Shown here piece after piece: positions 34,819 to 45,887 of a DNA stretch of 64,000 nucleotides (position 1 is its first letter; each line of letters opens with the position of its first letter). The DNA is from Fistularia commersonii (taxonomy: Eukaryota > Chordata > Actinopteri > Syngnathiformes > Fistulariidae), in the NCBI GenBank assembly GCA_037954325.1, contig JBBMNZ010000021.1, positions 13,814,616 to 13,878,615 on the forward strand, read 5' to 3'. The position numbers were made by a program, and so were the translations under genes. Under the pieces are notes generated by a model that was not told the origin of the DNA, did not search any database, and saw only the letters and a list, made by a program, of their open reading frames with translations.

Positions 34819-35302
34819 TTTTTGTCTGACTGTATATATATATATTTGTGTGATTTTATGTATGTATGTTTGTATGTATGTATGTATGTATGTATGTATG
34901 TTGATATGTAAGCATGTATGTATGTATGTATGGATGCATGTATGGTTGTAAGTATGTATGTATGTGTGTGTATGTATGTTTATTGCGCATACATGTAATA
35001 ATGCAGGTATGTATTTATGTATGTATATATGTAAATATATATGTATTTATGTATATCTGTATATCTGTACAGATGTTTATGTGATTTTATGATTGTATGT
35101 TTGTATATATGTAGATATATTTGCACACAGGTATTTTCTATGTATATATGAAGGTATGTATGTATGTATGTGTGTATGTATGTATGAATATATATGAACG
35201 TTTGTATATATGTATAATTGTATGTGTCTATGTATGTGTATGTATATATTTATGTATGTAAGTGCGTAATTAGGGATATATATTTATGGATGTTTTCTAT
35301 GT

Positions 35303-35342
<40 letters not shown>

Positions 35343-36401
35343 GAATTTTTGTATGTCTATGTATGTATATAGATATATATATGTGCTTATGCATATATGT
35401 ACGTATGTATATATTTTTATTCATACATGTATATATATATATTTGTGTAGGTATCTTTTTATGTGTCTGCATATGTACAAATATATGTACGTACGCACTT
35501 ATGTCTCTGCACATGCACTTATGTTTTGTGTATATATGTATGTTTCTATTTGTACATATTTACAAATGTATGTATTTATGATAATTTATATATATGTATG
35601 TAAGATCAGAGTATGTTTGCATCTATGTGGATGTATATATGCATGTTTGCATGTATGTGAACATGTATGTATGTATATATATTTGTATTAAACTATTTAC
35701 TTATTTACATATGAAGGTATGCTTTTATGTGTTTATAGTTATATGTATGTATGGACTTATGCACATTTGTATGTATGTATGTATGTATGTATGTATGTAT
35801 GTTTTTATGTATGTGTGTATACATCCATATCTGTATGAATGTATTTGTCCATATTTGAATGTATGCATGTATGTATGTATCTATGTTTTATATATGTGTA
35901 TATCAATGCATCTATACATGTTTGTGTGTAAATGCATTTTTGTATGAATGTATGTATGTATGTTTGTATGTACCTATGCATGTATTGATATGTGTATGTA
36001 AACATGTATGTATTTATGTCCATGTGTATGTAAATATGTATGTATTTATGTACATCTGTATATATCCTTTTTTGATTCGATGTATGTATGTATCTATAAA
36101 CGTAGATATGTATGCATGTAGGTACGTTTTTATGTATGTATGTATGTATGTATGTGTGTATGTATGTATGTATGTATGTATGTATGTATGTATGTATGTG
36201 TCTATGTATTTGTCTATGTATGTGTCTATGTATGTAGTATGTATGTACATATGCATTCACGCATTTTTGTATACTTGTATTTATATGTGTTTATATCTTT
36301 GTATGTGCCTATGTTTGTATGTATGTATGTATGTATGAATGAATGTATGTATGTAGATAAATATATACGTTCCTATTCATGTATGTATGCATGTATGTAT
36401 G

Positions 36402-36435
<34 letters not shown>

Positions 36436-37475
36436 TGCATGTATCAGTATATACATGTATGTATGTATGTATGTATATGTTTCTACCTATTTAGGTATTT
36501 TTTATGTGTCTATATATGTATGTATATATGTACGTATACATGTATGTATGTGCACATGCAGGTGTGTATGTATGTGTTCATATGTATGCATGTATGTGTA
36601 CGTATATACATATGTATGTATGTATGTGTGTATATATGTGTGTAAGCATGTATGAATATTTGTATATGTCTATGATTGTATGTGTCTATGTATATATATG
36701 TGTGTGGGTGTGTGTGTGTGCTTGTGTAAGTGTTTATGGAGGTATAAATGTGTGTATGTATCTATGTTTGTATTTATGTATATATCTTTGAATGTTTGTA
36801 AGTCTATGTATGTATGTATGTATGTGTCTATGTATATATATGTGTAGAATGTATGTATGTATGTATGTATGTATCTATGTATGTTCCTACATATGTAGGT
36901 ATATTTTTATAACTTTGTAGGTATGTTTTTATAACTTTGTGTATGTACGTATATTTATGTACATACTTATGTACATATATATATATATATGTGCACATGC
37001 ACTCTGTATGTGTGTATATATGTATGTATGTGGGAAAGTGTGTATGTATGTATATATGTTCAGTGTATGTATGTATCTATGTATGCATGTGTATATAAGT
37101 ATTTTTGCATGTAAATGTTTGTATATATGTATGTTTCTATGTGACTATGTATGTTTCTATGCCCCTAAATAATTAACCATGTACCTATGTATGTATGCTT
37201 GAATGCTTCCATGTATATAGTTATGTATGTGTGTATGTTTATATGCATGTATGTATGTATCTGCGTATATCTGCATGCAATAATGTATATTTGCTTATAT
37301 TTATGTTTGTATGTATGTATGTATTTGTCCATGTATGAATGTATGCACCTATGGATGTATGTTTGTATGTGTTTGTATATATGCATGATTGTATGTGTCT
37401 TTGTATGAATGTATATATCTAAACATGTGTATGTGTATGTGCGGATGTATATATGTACGTGGGTATGTGTTTATG

Positions 37476-37520
<45 letters not shown>

Positions 37521-37704
37521 TTGTTTATATGTATATATATACATATATGTATCTATGCATGTTTTTATGAATGTATGTATATATGTATGTTCCTATGTGT
37601 CTAAGTATCTAGTATGTATGTATATACATGTATTAATGCATGTATTTATGTATATATGTATATATATATGCATATATATCTAGATATGTATGTAATTGTG
37701 TATG

Positions 37705-37753
<49 letters not shown>

Positions 37754-38970
37754 TCATGGATGAATATATGTATTTATGTATGTATGTATGTATGTATTAG
37801 TCCATGTATGAATGTATGCATGTATATGTATAAGCATGTATGAATGTTTGTTTATATGTATGCTTGTATGTTTCTATATAAGTACGTATATATGAATGTA
37901 TGTAAGTGCTTAGGTAGGGATATGTACGTATGTTTGTTTGTGCTTATGCATATATCTATGAATGTAGATATGTTTTCTATGTGTTTATGTATGTGTGTAT
38001 CCATGGTTGTATTTATGTATATTCATGAATGTTTGTATGGCTATGTATGTATGTATGTATGAATGTATGTATGTGTGTATGTATGTATGTATTTATTCAG
38101 TAAGTATGTAAGTATATATGTAAGTATATATGTAGGTATGCATATATGTGCTTATGCATGTATATATGTATACGTGTATTCATTCACGTATGTATATATC
38201 TTTTTATGTATGTTTCTACGCCTGAAGGTGTGTTTTTTGTGTCTATGTATGTACGTATATATGGATGCACATTTTTATATAAGTATATCAATGTATCTAT
38301 GTATGTTTGTATTTATATATATATATGTGAATTTATGTACGTCTGTATATATGTTTTTGTGATTTCTATACGTATGTATGTATGTATAAAGTATGTACGT
38401 ATTCATGCATGTATGTGTATCTGCATGTAGTATGTATTTACATATGTATGTTTTTGCGTATGCATATATGTATGTAAGTACGTATTGATATAAATATATA
38501 TTTATATATGTATGTCTGTATATATGTTTTTGTGATTTATATATGTTTGTGTGCATGTATATATGTATGCATGTATTTATGTATGCATGTACACATGTAT
38601 TTTTTTATGTATGTATTTATGTATGTATGTACGCATGTGTATAAGTATGCATTTAGGCAATCGTGTACAGATGCTTGTATATATGCATGTATGTATGTAT
38701 GTATATATGTATGTGTCAATGTTTCCATGTATGTATGTATTTATGTATGTATATGTCCATGTATGAATGTATGTATGTATGTATGTATCTGTGTAAGCAT
38801 GTATGAATGTACATAGGTATGTGTCTACGTGTCTAATGTATATACATATATATGTATGCACATGTTCATATATGTATATATCAATGCATCTATGCATCTT
38901 TTTATATATATATATATATATATATTTATGTATGAATGTATGTACGTACATGTATATGTAAATATGTATC

Positions 38971-39085
38971 TACAGTCACGGGTAAAAGTTTTGAGAATGA
39001 TACAACCATAGAATCCTGTCAAACAACAACAAAAGGAACCAACTTTGTGAAAGTGTCATTCTCAAAACTTTTGGCCATGACTGTT
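38971..39085. mobile_element. Tc1-like mini-MITE, form 1, copy 2
   Basis: Duplicate of 33576-33690, carried along by the 5.4-kb duplication. It differs at a few bases. Confidence 0.85.
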
Positions 39086-40073
39086 TTTATGTATGTCTGT
39101 GTAAATGTTTGTGTGATTTTATGCATGTATGTATGTATATATGAATGGTTGTTTGTATGTCTTTATGTGTGTATGTATGTATGGTTTTGCGCTTACATGT
39201 ATTGATGGAGGTATGTATGTACATATATATGTAAATGTCTATGTATTTATGTATATCTGTATAGATGTTTATATAATTTTATGTTTGTATGTATGTATAT
39301 ATGTAGATATATATGCATATATGTATGTATGTATATATTTGTTAATGTATACGTTTATGTATGTATGTATGTATGTATGAATGTATGTATGTATGTATGT
39401 ATGTATGTATGTATGTATGTACGTATGCATTTAGGCATTGATGCACACATGTATGTATGTATGTGTCAATGTATATATTTATGTATAAATGTATGTATGT
39501 ATGCATGCATGCATATATGATTGGATGTGTCTATGTATGCATTTATACGTCCATGCATGTATGTATGTAGATATGTGTATAAGCATGTATGAATGTTTGT
39601 ATATATGGATGATTGTAAGGGTCTATTTATGTATGTATATATGAATGCATGGAAGTGTTAATGTAGAGAAATATGTATGCATGTTTGTATATGCTTATGT
39701 ATCAATGTATGAATATAAAATGTTTTCTACGTCTTTATGTATGTATGTATGTATATATGTATTCATGTATATATGTTTGCATTTATGTACATATTTTTGT
39801 ATATATGTATGTATACATGTGTTTAATATGTATGTATGTATATAAATAGATACGCATGCATATGCTTATGCATGTGTGTATGCATATTTGTATTCTTACA
39901 TGTATATAAGTATCTCTTTGTGTGTGTTTCTGTGTATAATGGTATGTTTTTACGTGTCTATGTATTTTCGTATGCATGTATGCACTTTTTATATGAATAC
40001 ATCTATGCATCTTTGTATGTATATATATTTATGTATCGCTCTATGTATGTACATGTATATATAAATACGTATG

Positions 40074-40189
40074 TATAGTCATGGCCAAAATTTTGTGAAT
40101 GACACAACCATAAAAATATCTAACATCTAAAATCGCTGAAGGAACCGTCTTTGTGAAAGTCATTCTCAAAAATGTTTGCCACAACTTTA
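40074..40189. mobile_element. Tc1-like mini-MITE, form 2, copy 2
   Basis: Duplicate of 34703-34818. TTTTGTGAATG here against TTTTGAGAATG in copy 1 is an example of later divergence. Confidence 0.8.
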
Positions 40190-40698
40190 TTTTTGTCTGA
40201 CTGTATATATATATTTGTGTGATTTTATGTATGTATGTTTGTATGTATGTATGTATGTATGTATGTATGTATGTATGTATGTATGTATGTATGTTGATAT
40301 GTAAGCATGTATGTATGTATGTATGGATGCATGTATGGTTGTAAGTATGTATGTATGTGTGTGTATGTATGTTTATTGCGCATACATGTAATAATGCAGG
40401 TATGTATTTATGTATGTATATATGTAAATATATATGTATTTATGTATATCTGTATATCTGTACAGATGTTTATGTGATTTTATGATTGTATGTTTGTATA
40501 TATGTAGATATATTTGCACACAGGTATTTTCTATGTATATATGAAGGTATGTATGTATGTATGTGTGTATGTATGTATGAATATATATGAACGTTTGTAT
40601 ATATGTATAATTGTATGTGTCTATGTGTGTGTATGTATATATTTATGTATGTAAGTGCGTAATTAGGGATATATATTTATGGATGTTTTCTATGTGTT

Positions 40699-40702
<4 letters not shown>

Positions 40703-40768
<66 letters not shown>
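40703..40768. repeat. (TA)n tract, ~66 bp
   Basis: This tract is about twice the length of its counterpart at 35306-35338. Confidence 0.93.
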
Positions 40769-40771
<3 letters not shown>

Positions 40772-41529
40772 GAATTTTTGTATGTCTATGTATGTATATA
40801 GATATATATATGTGCTTATGCATATATGTATGTATGTATATATTTTTATTCATACATGTATATATATATATTTGTGTAGGTATCTTTTTATGTGTCTGCA
40901 TATGTACAAATATATGTACGTACGCACTTATGTCTGTGCACATGCACTTATGTTTTGTGTATATATGTATGTTTCTATTTGTACATATTTACAAATGTAT
41001 GTATTTATGATAATTTATATATATGTATGTAAGATCAGAGTATGTTTGCATCTTTGTGGATGTATATATGCATGTTTGCATGTATGTGAACATATATGTA
41101 TGTATATATCTTTGTATTAAACTATTTACTTATTTATATATGAAGGTATGCTTTTATGTGTTTATAGTTATATGTATGTATGGACTTATGCACATATGTA
41201 TGTATGTATGTATGTTTTTATGTATGTGTGTATACATCCATATCTGTATGAATGTATTTGTCCATATTTGAATGTATGCATGTATGTATGTATCTATGTT
41301 TTATATATGTGTATATCAATGCATCTATACATGTTTGTGTGTAAATGCATTTTTGTATGAATGTATATATGTATGTTTGTATGTACCTATGCATGTATTG
41401 ATATGTGTATGTAAACATGTATGTATTTATGTCCATGTTTATGTAAATATGTATGTATTTATATACATCTGTATATATCCTTTTTTGATTCGATGTATGT
41501 ATGTATCTATAAACGTAGATATGTATGCA

Positions 41530-41547
41530 TGTAGGTACGTTTTTATG

Positions 41548-41581
<34 letters not shown>

Positions 41582-41607
41582 TGTATGTGTGTATGTATGT
41601 ATGTATG

Positions 41608-41641
<34 letters not shown>

Positions 41642-41890
41642 TGTGTCTATGTATGTGTCTATGTATGTAGTATGTATGTACATATGCATTCACGCATTTT
41701 TGTATACTTGTATTTATATGTGTTTATATCTTTGTATATGCCTATGTTTGTATGTATGTATGTATGTATGTATGAATGAATGTATGTATGTAGATAAATA
41801 TATACGTTCCTATTCATGTATGTATGCATGTATGTATGTATGTATGTATGTATGTATGTATGTATGTGTGTGTGTATGTATGTATGTATG

Positions 41891-41924
<34 letters not shown>

Positions 41925-42112
41925 TGTATGTATGTGTCTATGTATGTGTCTATGTATGTAGTATGTATGTACATATGCATTCACGCATTTTGTATACTTG
42001 TATTTATATGTGTTTATATCTTTGTATGTGCCTATGTTTGAATGTATGTATGTATGTATGTATGAATGAATGTATGTATGTAGATAAATATATACGTTCC
42101 TATTCATGTATG
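41530..42112. repeat. 291-bp tandem duplication inside copy 2
   Basis: CATATGCATTCACGCATTTT then GTATACTTGTATTTATATG occurs at about 41682 and again at about 41973, and GATAAATATATACGTTCCTA occurs on both sides. In copy 1 of the 5.4-kb segment there is a single version (about 36,250). Confidence 0.85.
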
Positions 42113-42128
42113 TATGCATGTATGTATG

Positions 42129-42162
<34 letters not shown>

Positions 42163-43252
42163 TGTATGTATGTATGCATGTATCAGTATATACATGTATG
42201 TATGTATCTATTTATGTTTCTACCTATTTAGGTATTTTTTATGTGTCTATATATGTATGTATATATGTACGTATACATGTATGTATGTGCACATGCAGGT
42301 GTGTATGTATGTGTTCATATGTATGCATGTATGTGTACATATATACATATGTATGTATGTTTGTGTGTGTATGTATGTATCCATGTATGCATTTTGTATG
42401 TATATATGTAATGTTGTTTTGCATGTTTGTGAACATATATGTATGTATGTATGTGTGTATTTGTCTTTGTATGCAGAAATGTACCTATGTATGTAAGTAG
42501 GTATGTTGTTATGTTTCTATGTATGTATGTGTGTATGTATGTATTTATGTATGTTTGCATATATATGTGCATATCTATGTATCTATGCATGTTTGTACGT
42601 CTATGTATATATGTAGTATGTATGTATGTATACATTTATATTTCTATGTGTCTATTTATGTACATGTCTATGTAAGTTTGTATATGTCAATGTATGTATG
42701 TATGTATGTATGTATGTATGTATGTATGTGTGTATGTATGTTTGCATGTATATATGAATGTATGTATATATGAAGGTATGTTTGTATGTATGCATGTGTA
42801 CATGTATGTGTTTATGTTTTTATGTATGTCTGTTTATTTGTATGGATTTTTTTATCTATCAATGTATGCATGTATGCGTGTATGTTTGTATGGATGTTTA
42901 TACTTATTTTTTTTAAGTCTATGTGTAAGAACATGCTTGTTTAGATATTTGTATTTCTGTATGTATGTATGTGTGTTTATGTATATGTGTTTGTATGTCA
43001 ATGTGTTTCTATGTATGTATGTTTCTATGCATATGTATCTGCACAAGTATGTGCAGATGCATATGTATGTATGAATGTATGTATGTAGACATGTAAGTAT
43101 GTGTGTACATCTGTATCTTAATGTAGGTGTCTGTGTGTATTTATGTATATGTATTTATTTATATATGTATATACATACATGGTTGTATGTGTGTTTGTAT
43201 GGCCGTTTGTGCGTATTTATGTTCACATATGTACATGTATGTATGCCTATGT

Positions 43253-43560
43253 GTCATCCATCTTCTCCCGCTTATATGGAGTCGGGTTGCGGGCGCAGCA
43301 GTGAGGCTCAGACCTCTATAACTCCTGTCACATGGTCCAGATCCTCTTGGGGGAACCCCTGGTGTTCCCAGGCTAGCCTGGAGACATAGTCTCTCCAGTG
43401 TGTCTTGGGTCTTCCCCGTGGCCTCCTCCCAGATTGACACCCGGAATACTTCCCCCGGGAGGCGTCCAGAAGGCATCCTGACCAGATGCCTGGGCCACCT
43501 CATCTGACTTATCTCTATGCGGAAGAGCAGCGGCTCTACGCTCAAAATATACAGGCTCTC
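43253..43560 (-). pseudogene. LINE ORF fragment, family unassigned
   Basis: The minus strand encodes EPLLFRIEISQMRWPRHLVR then MPSGRLPGEVFR. This is the 'R-S-Q-L-RWFGHLVRMPPGRLPGEVF' region seen near the C-terminus of a common fish LINE. The frame then shifts; a second frame gives PRHTGETMSPG-type sequence. It is about 300 bp, heavily decayed, and lies directly at the right edge of the TATG satellite. The clade (Rex-type or other) is not resolved. Confidence 0.68.
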
Positions 43561-43850
43561 TCAATATAGACACGTTTTTATATGTATGTAGGTGTTTACA
43601 TATATTTACATGTAAGTGAGTGAAATTGATTAAGTGATATTACTTTATCCTTTATTAATCACCGTGGGCCAATTCATTCTATGCAATTAACTCATCATGA
43701 ATGAACCATGAGCATTAGGCTGCCATCGCCCAGTGCCGGGGGATCAGTGTCTTGCTCAACAACACTTCCAACACAGTCAGAGGAGCCAGGAATCGACCAA
43801 GAATGCTCAGTTTGAAAGATGATTGCTCTACCTCGTTCTAACTTTGATGT
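43561..43850 (-). mobile_element. SINE-like element, antisense
   Basis: The minus strand has a B-box-like GGTCGATTCC (plus-strand 43789-43798) followed by a 3' body. The plus strand reads GCTGCCATCGCCCAGTGCCG, GGGGATCAGTGTCTTGCTCA and AACACTTCCAACACAGTCAG, a block I recall from dispersed fish repeats. The A box is weak. Confidence 0.5.
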
Positions 43851-44107
43851 AATGCACTTAAAAAAATGAATCAGTGTTGCTTTCTAAGTGGCCAGTGTGA
43901 TTTCACAGAAGTGTGATTGACTTGTGTGTTACATGGTGTTATTCAAGAGTTCCCTTAATTTCTTAAGCAGCATAGTCATTAGTTTTTTTGAAACTCTAGC
44001 ATGTAATTGTCATACACCAAACAGATGTAAAAAATCTGACAGACACAAGCTGACACAAGCAGCCCTTACATGTCCAAGGACAAATATAACATCCGCACGC
44101 TTCATGG

Positions 44108-44425
44108 TTGGGCGGCACGGTGGCGCAGCGGTTAGAGCTGTTGCCTCACAGCAAAGCAACTCGGGTTCAAGCCCCACAGCAACCACTGTGTGTAGTTGTC
44201 CTCTGTGTGGAGTTGGCATGCTCTCCCCGTTTCCGCGTGGGTTCTTCCCTTCCTCCCACTGGCCAAAAGCATGCATTTAAGTTGATTGGCAACTGTAAAG
44301 TGTCCCTAGGAATGAATGGTGTGAATGGCCCTGTGCAATACAGGGCGGCCCTATAGGCTGAGAGATGGGCACCGGCCACCCCTCGCCACCCGCGGAGGCG
44401 GGGGCTGATGCGTGAGTGTCCCTGG
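44108..44425 (+). mobile_element. DANA-like tRNA-derived SINE
   Basis: It begins GGGCGGCACGGTGGCGCAGC. A pol III A box, TGGCGCAGCGG (44121-44131), fits the TRGCNNAGYGG consensus, and a B box, GGTTCAAGCCC (44164-44174), differs from consensus by one base. The spacing of 43 bases fits a tRNA-like head. The body has TGTGTGGAGTTGGCATGCTC then TCCCCGTTTCCGCGTGG, as in zebrafish DANA. It is the best-preserved SINE in the window. The 3' limit is uncertain. Confidence 0.78.
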
Positions 44426-45110
44426 TAGAAAAGGTAACATCTTTTTTAATTTGAATTATCAATAGAGTATTATCAGAGTATTATCAACTCTAAGTATTAT
44501 CAAATTATCAACACTTAAGTATCAAAAAATATAACACAGGCTCCAAAATGATGAAGAAGGAACTTTATTCAATGTTGAGGTTGGACACCACAGCAGAGGC
44601 TGCCATTCTGAAAACATTAACAGTTAACGTTGGCCATGCAACCTAATTTCTAGACCTCATTCAGCAAACAAAAAAAAATGAAATCATCATTTCATGTGCC
44701 GATTTGACGATTGAAATTATCTTTAAAATTAATGTCCTGAACGGGAAATATAACGCATATTTTCCTTTCAATCCTACCCTGAATAATTTTCGTTTTGAAT
44801 TCCAGGTTTGCCTTATCTCAATGTCATCATTGTCAATTTTGCCATTCATATTGCTGGGGAAAAAAAAAAACAACACTAGATTAATTATTGTGATTAATGC
44901 ATTTTTTTAAAGCTAGTGCACATAGAGGTGGATAATTGTTTTGTGCAGATTATGTTTAAATAAATAATAACAGATGGCAATGTACGGATGGAACTATAAA
45001 CATACAGATTTCTTATACAGTAACTCTACATTACGGATAATATAGAGATGGTATATGAACAATTTTACAGAATATACAAGTATAAACAGCGTAACCAGAT
45101 GAGCAGCTGC
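44426..45110. other. Unrecognised AT-rich DNA
   Basis: No gene is supported. A short GTATTATCA repeat lies at about 44467-44507. Confidence 0.45.
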
Positions 45111-45490
45111 CAGATGAAGTCAAGATGTTATCACTCAGAGCCCCTGGCTGCCGATCGAACCGGTCTCGGCTCTTCTAGGTCTTGGTTCCTCAGTGGTGGA
45201 ACGAACTCCCGGAAAAGGTCAGAACAGTGGGGTCGCTGCCCATCTTCTGCCATGGGCTGAAAACGTACCTCTTCAACAAGCACTAGCCCATTTATCACAC
45301 TTAACCCCCCCCCCCAAAAAAAAAACCAAGAAATTAGTATATGTATGTATATGGTTTTGAGATGGCTATTTGGTAGAGTGCTGACTTTTGAATAATGACT
45401 ACCGGAACTTTGTATCTTTGGTTAATGAATTGCAATTTTTGTAAGTTGCTTTGGATAAAAACGTCTGCGAAATGACTGTTATGTAATGGT
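45111..45490 (+). mobile_element. L2-clade LINE 3' end, diverged
   Basis: One plus frame encodes VLVPQWWNELPEKVRTVGSL then PIFCHGLKTYLFNKH (about 45178-45285), the extreme C-terminus of an L2-group ORF2. It ends at a TAG. A poly-C/poly-A UTR follows, then a hairpin-like TGCTTTGGATAAAAACG (about 45448-45464). This keeps the GGATA loop but has one mismatch in the stem compared with the copies at 8.5 and 20.1 kb. A TTATGTAATGG tail remnant follows. It is an older insertion of a related but not identical family. Confidence 0.8.
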
Positions 45491-45630
45491 ATAACCATAT
45501 ATTCACTGCAAGATTTAGATGAATTATCTGTTTTAAAGGTCTGATTGACGAGAAAGAATGATTTAACCGGATTGAGTGCTAAGCGCTGGGTAGTTTGTTA
45601 CTTTACCATTTAAAACTCTGGGAACTCTCT
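45491..45630. other. Unrecognised DNA
   Basis: Short spacer between LINE fragments; nothing recognised. Confidence 0.4.
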
Positions 45631-45882
45631 TTTCGTCTCCCTTCAGAAAACCATCTACATCCATCTCTTCCCCTCTTCCTTTTTCTCATACCAACTAACA
45701 TCATATCCTCGTTCAATCCATCCATTAGTATCCTCCTTAGTCTTCTACACACTCTATTGCTCTGGCCTGTTGAGCCAAGTACTTAAAATCCTCCACCTTC
45801 TCAATCTCTACATCCTGTAGCCTCACCAATCCTCTAGAGTCCCAGTCATTCATGCACATGTATTCTGTTTTTTAGCAGCTAA
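45631..45882 (-). pseudogene. RTE-clade LINE fragment B
   Basis: The minus strand encodes KTEYMCMND, then LVRLQDVEIEKVEDFKYL, and further on LNEDMMLVGMRKR. These match two parts of an RTE-clade reverse transcriptase (the 'SKTEYMC..F-YLGS' segment and the C-terminal 'NEDMKLVGV' segment) joined by a deletion. Fragment A, next to it, lacks the KTEYMC segment, so the two pieces partly complement each other, but they are separate copies. Confidence 0.68.
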
Positions 45883-45887
45883 CCCAC

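Larger units (their letters stand above)
31170..36616. repeat. 5.4-kb satellite segment, copy 1
   Basis: It matches 36617-42360 almost base for base apart from microsatellite length changes. Offsets of shared landmarks are 5447 (GTGTGTAAGC at 31191/36638), 5407 (GCCCCTAAATAATTAACC at 31754/37161), 5395 (first MITE) and 5371 (second MITE). Both junctions lie in TATG runs. Confidence 0.92.
36617..42360. repeat. 5.4-kb satellite segment, copy 2
   Basis: It is longer than copy 1 (about 5.7 kb), mainly because it contains an extra 291-bp internal duplication (41,53x-42,11x) and a longer (TA)n at 40703-40768 (66 bases, against about 33 at 35306-35338). Rare substitutions are visible, for example GAATTCTGTC in copy 1 against GAATCCTGTC here, within the first MITE. 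Confidence 0.92.
29640..43250. repeat. Degenerate TATG-rich satellite, ~13.6 kb
   Basis: Almost every base belongs to TATG-type tetranucleotides with TGTG, TATA, TGCA and TACG variants, broken by (TA)n runs and four small MITE copies. It is not uniform. Longer motifs recur, for example AAGCATGTATGAATGTTTGT (32,440; 34,211) and a GTAAGTGCTTAGGTAGGGA type (32,509; 35,262; degenerate 30,950). A CTGTATATATGTTTTTGTGA type also recurs (32,950; 33,126; and relatives at 33,704, 33,862, 34,828, 35,064). This indicates higher-order units. Because 12 bases (three TATG) encode YVCM in any frame, all plus frames stay open, and the minus strand gives THIH-type peptides. None is a gene. Confidence 0.93.

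Noticed and set aside
41816..42496. Cysteine-rich peptide (VCMYVCMY) as a toxin-like or keratin-like product
   Set aside because: Cysteine spacing is simply the 12-base codon cycle of TATG; no signal peptide or gene context.
29701..43074. Dozens of open frames translating to MYVCMYVC, YIYIYI or THIHTY, up to 226 codons
   Set aside because: Three TATG units (12 bases) encode YVCM in every plus frame with no stop, so these frames follow from the repeat. They carry no domain.
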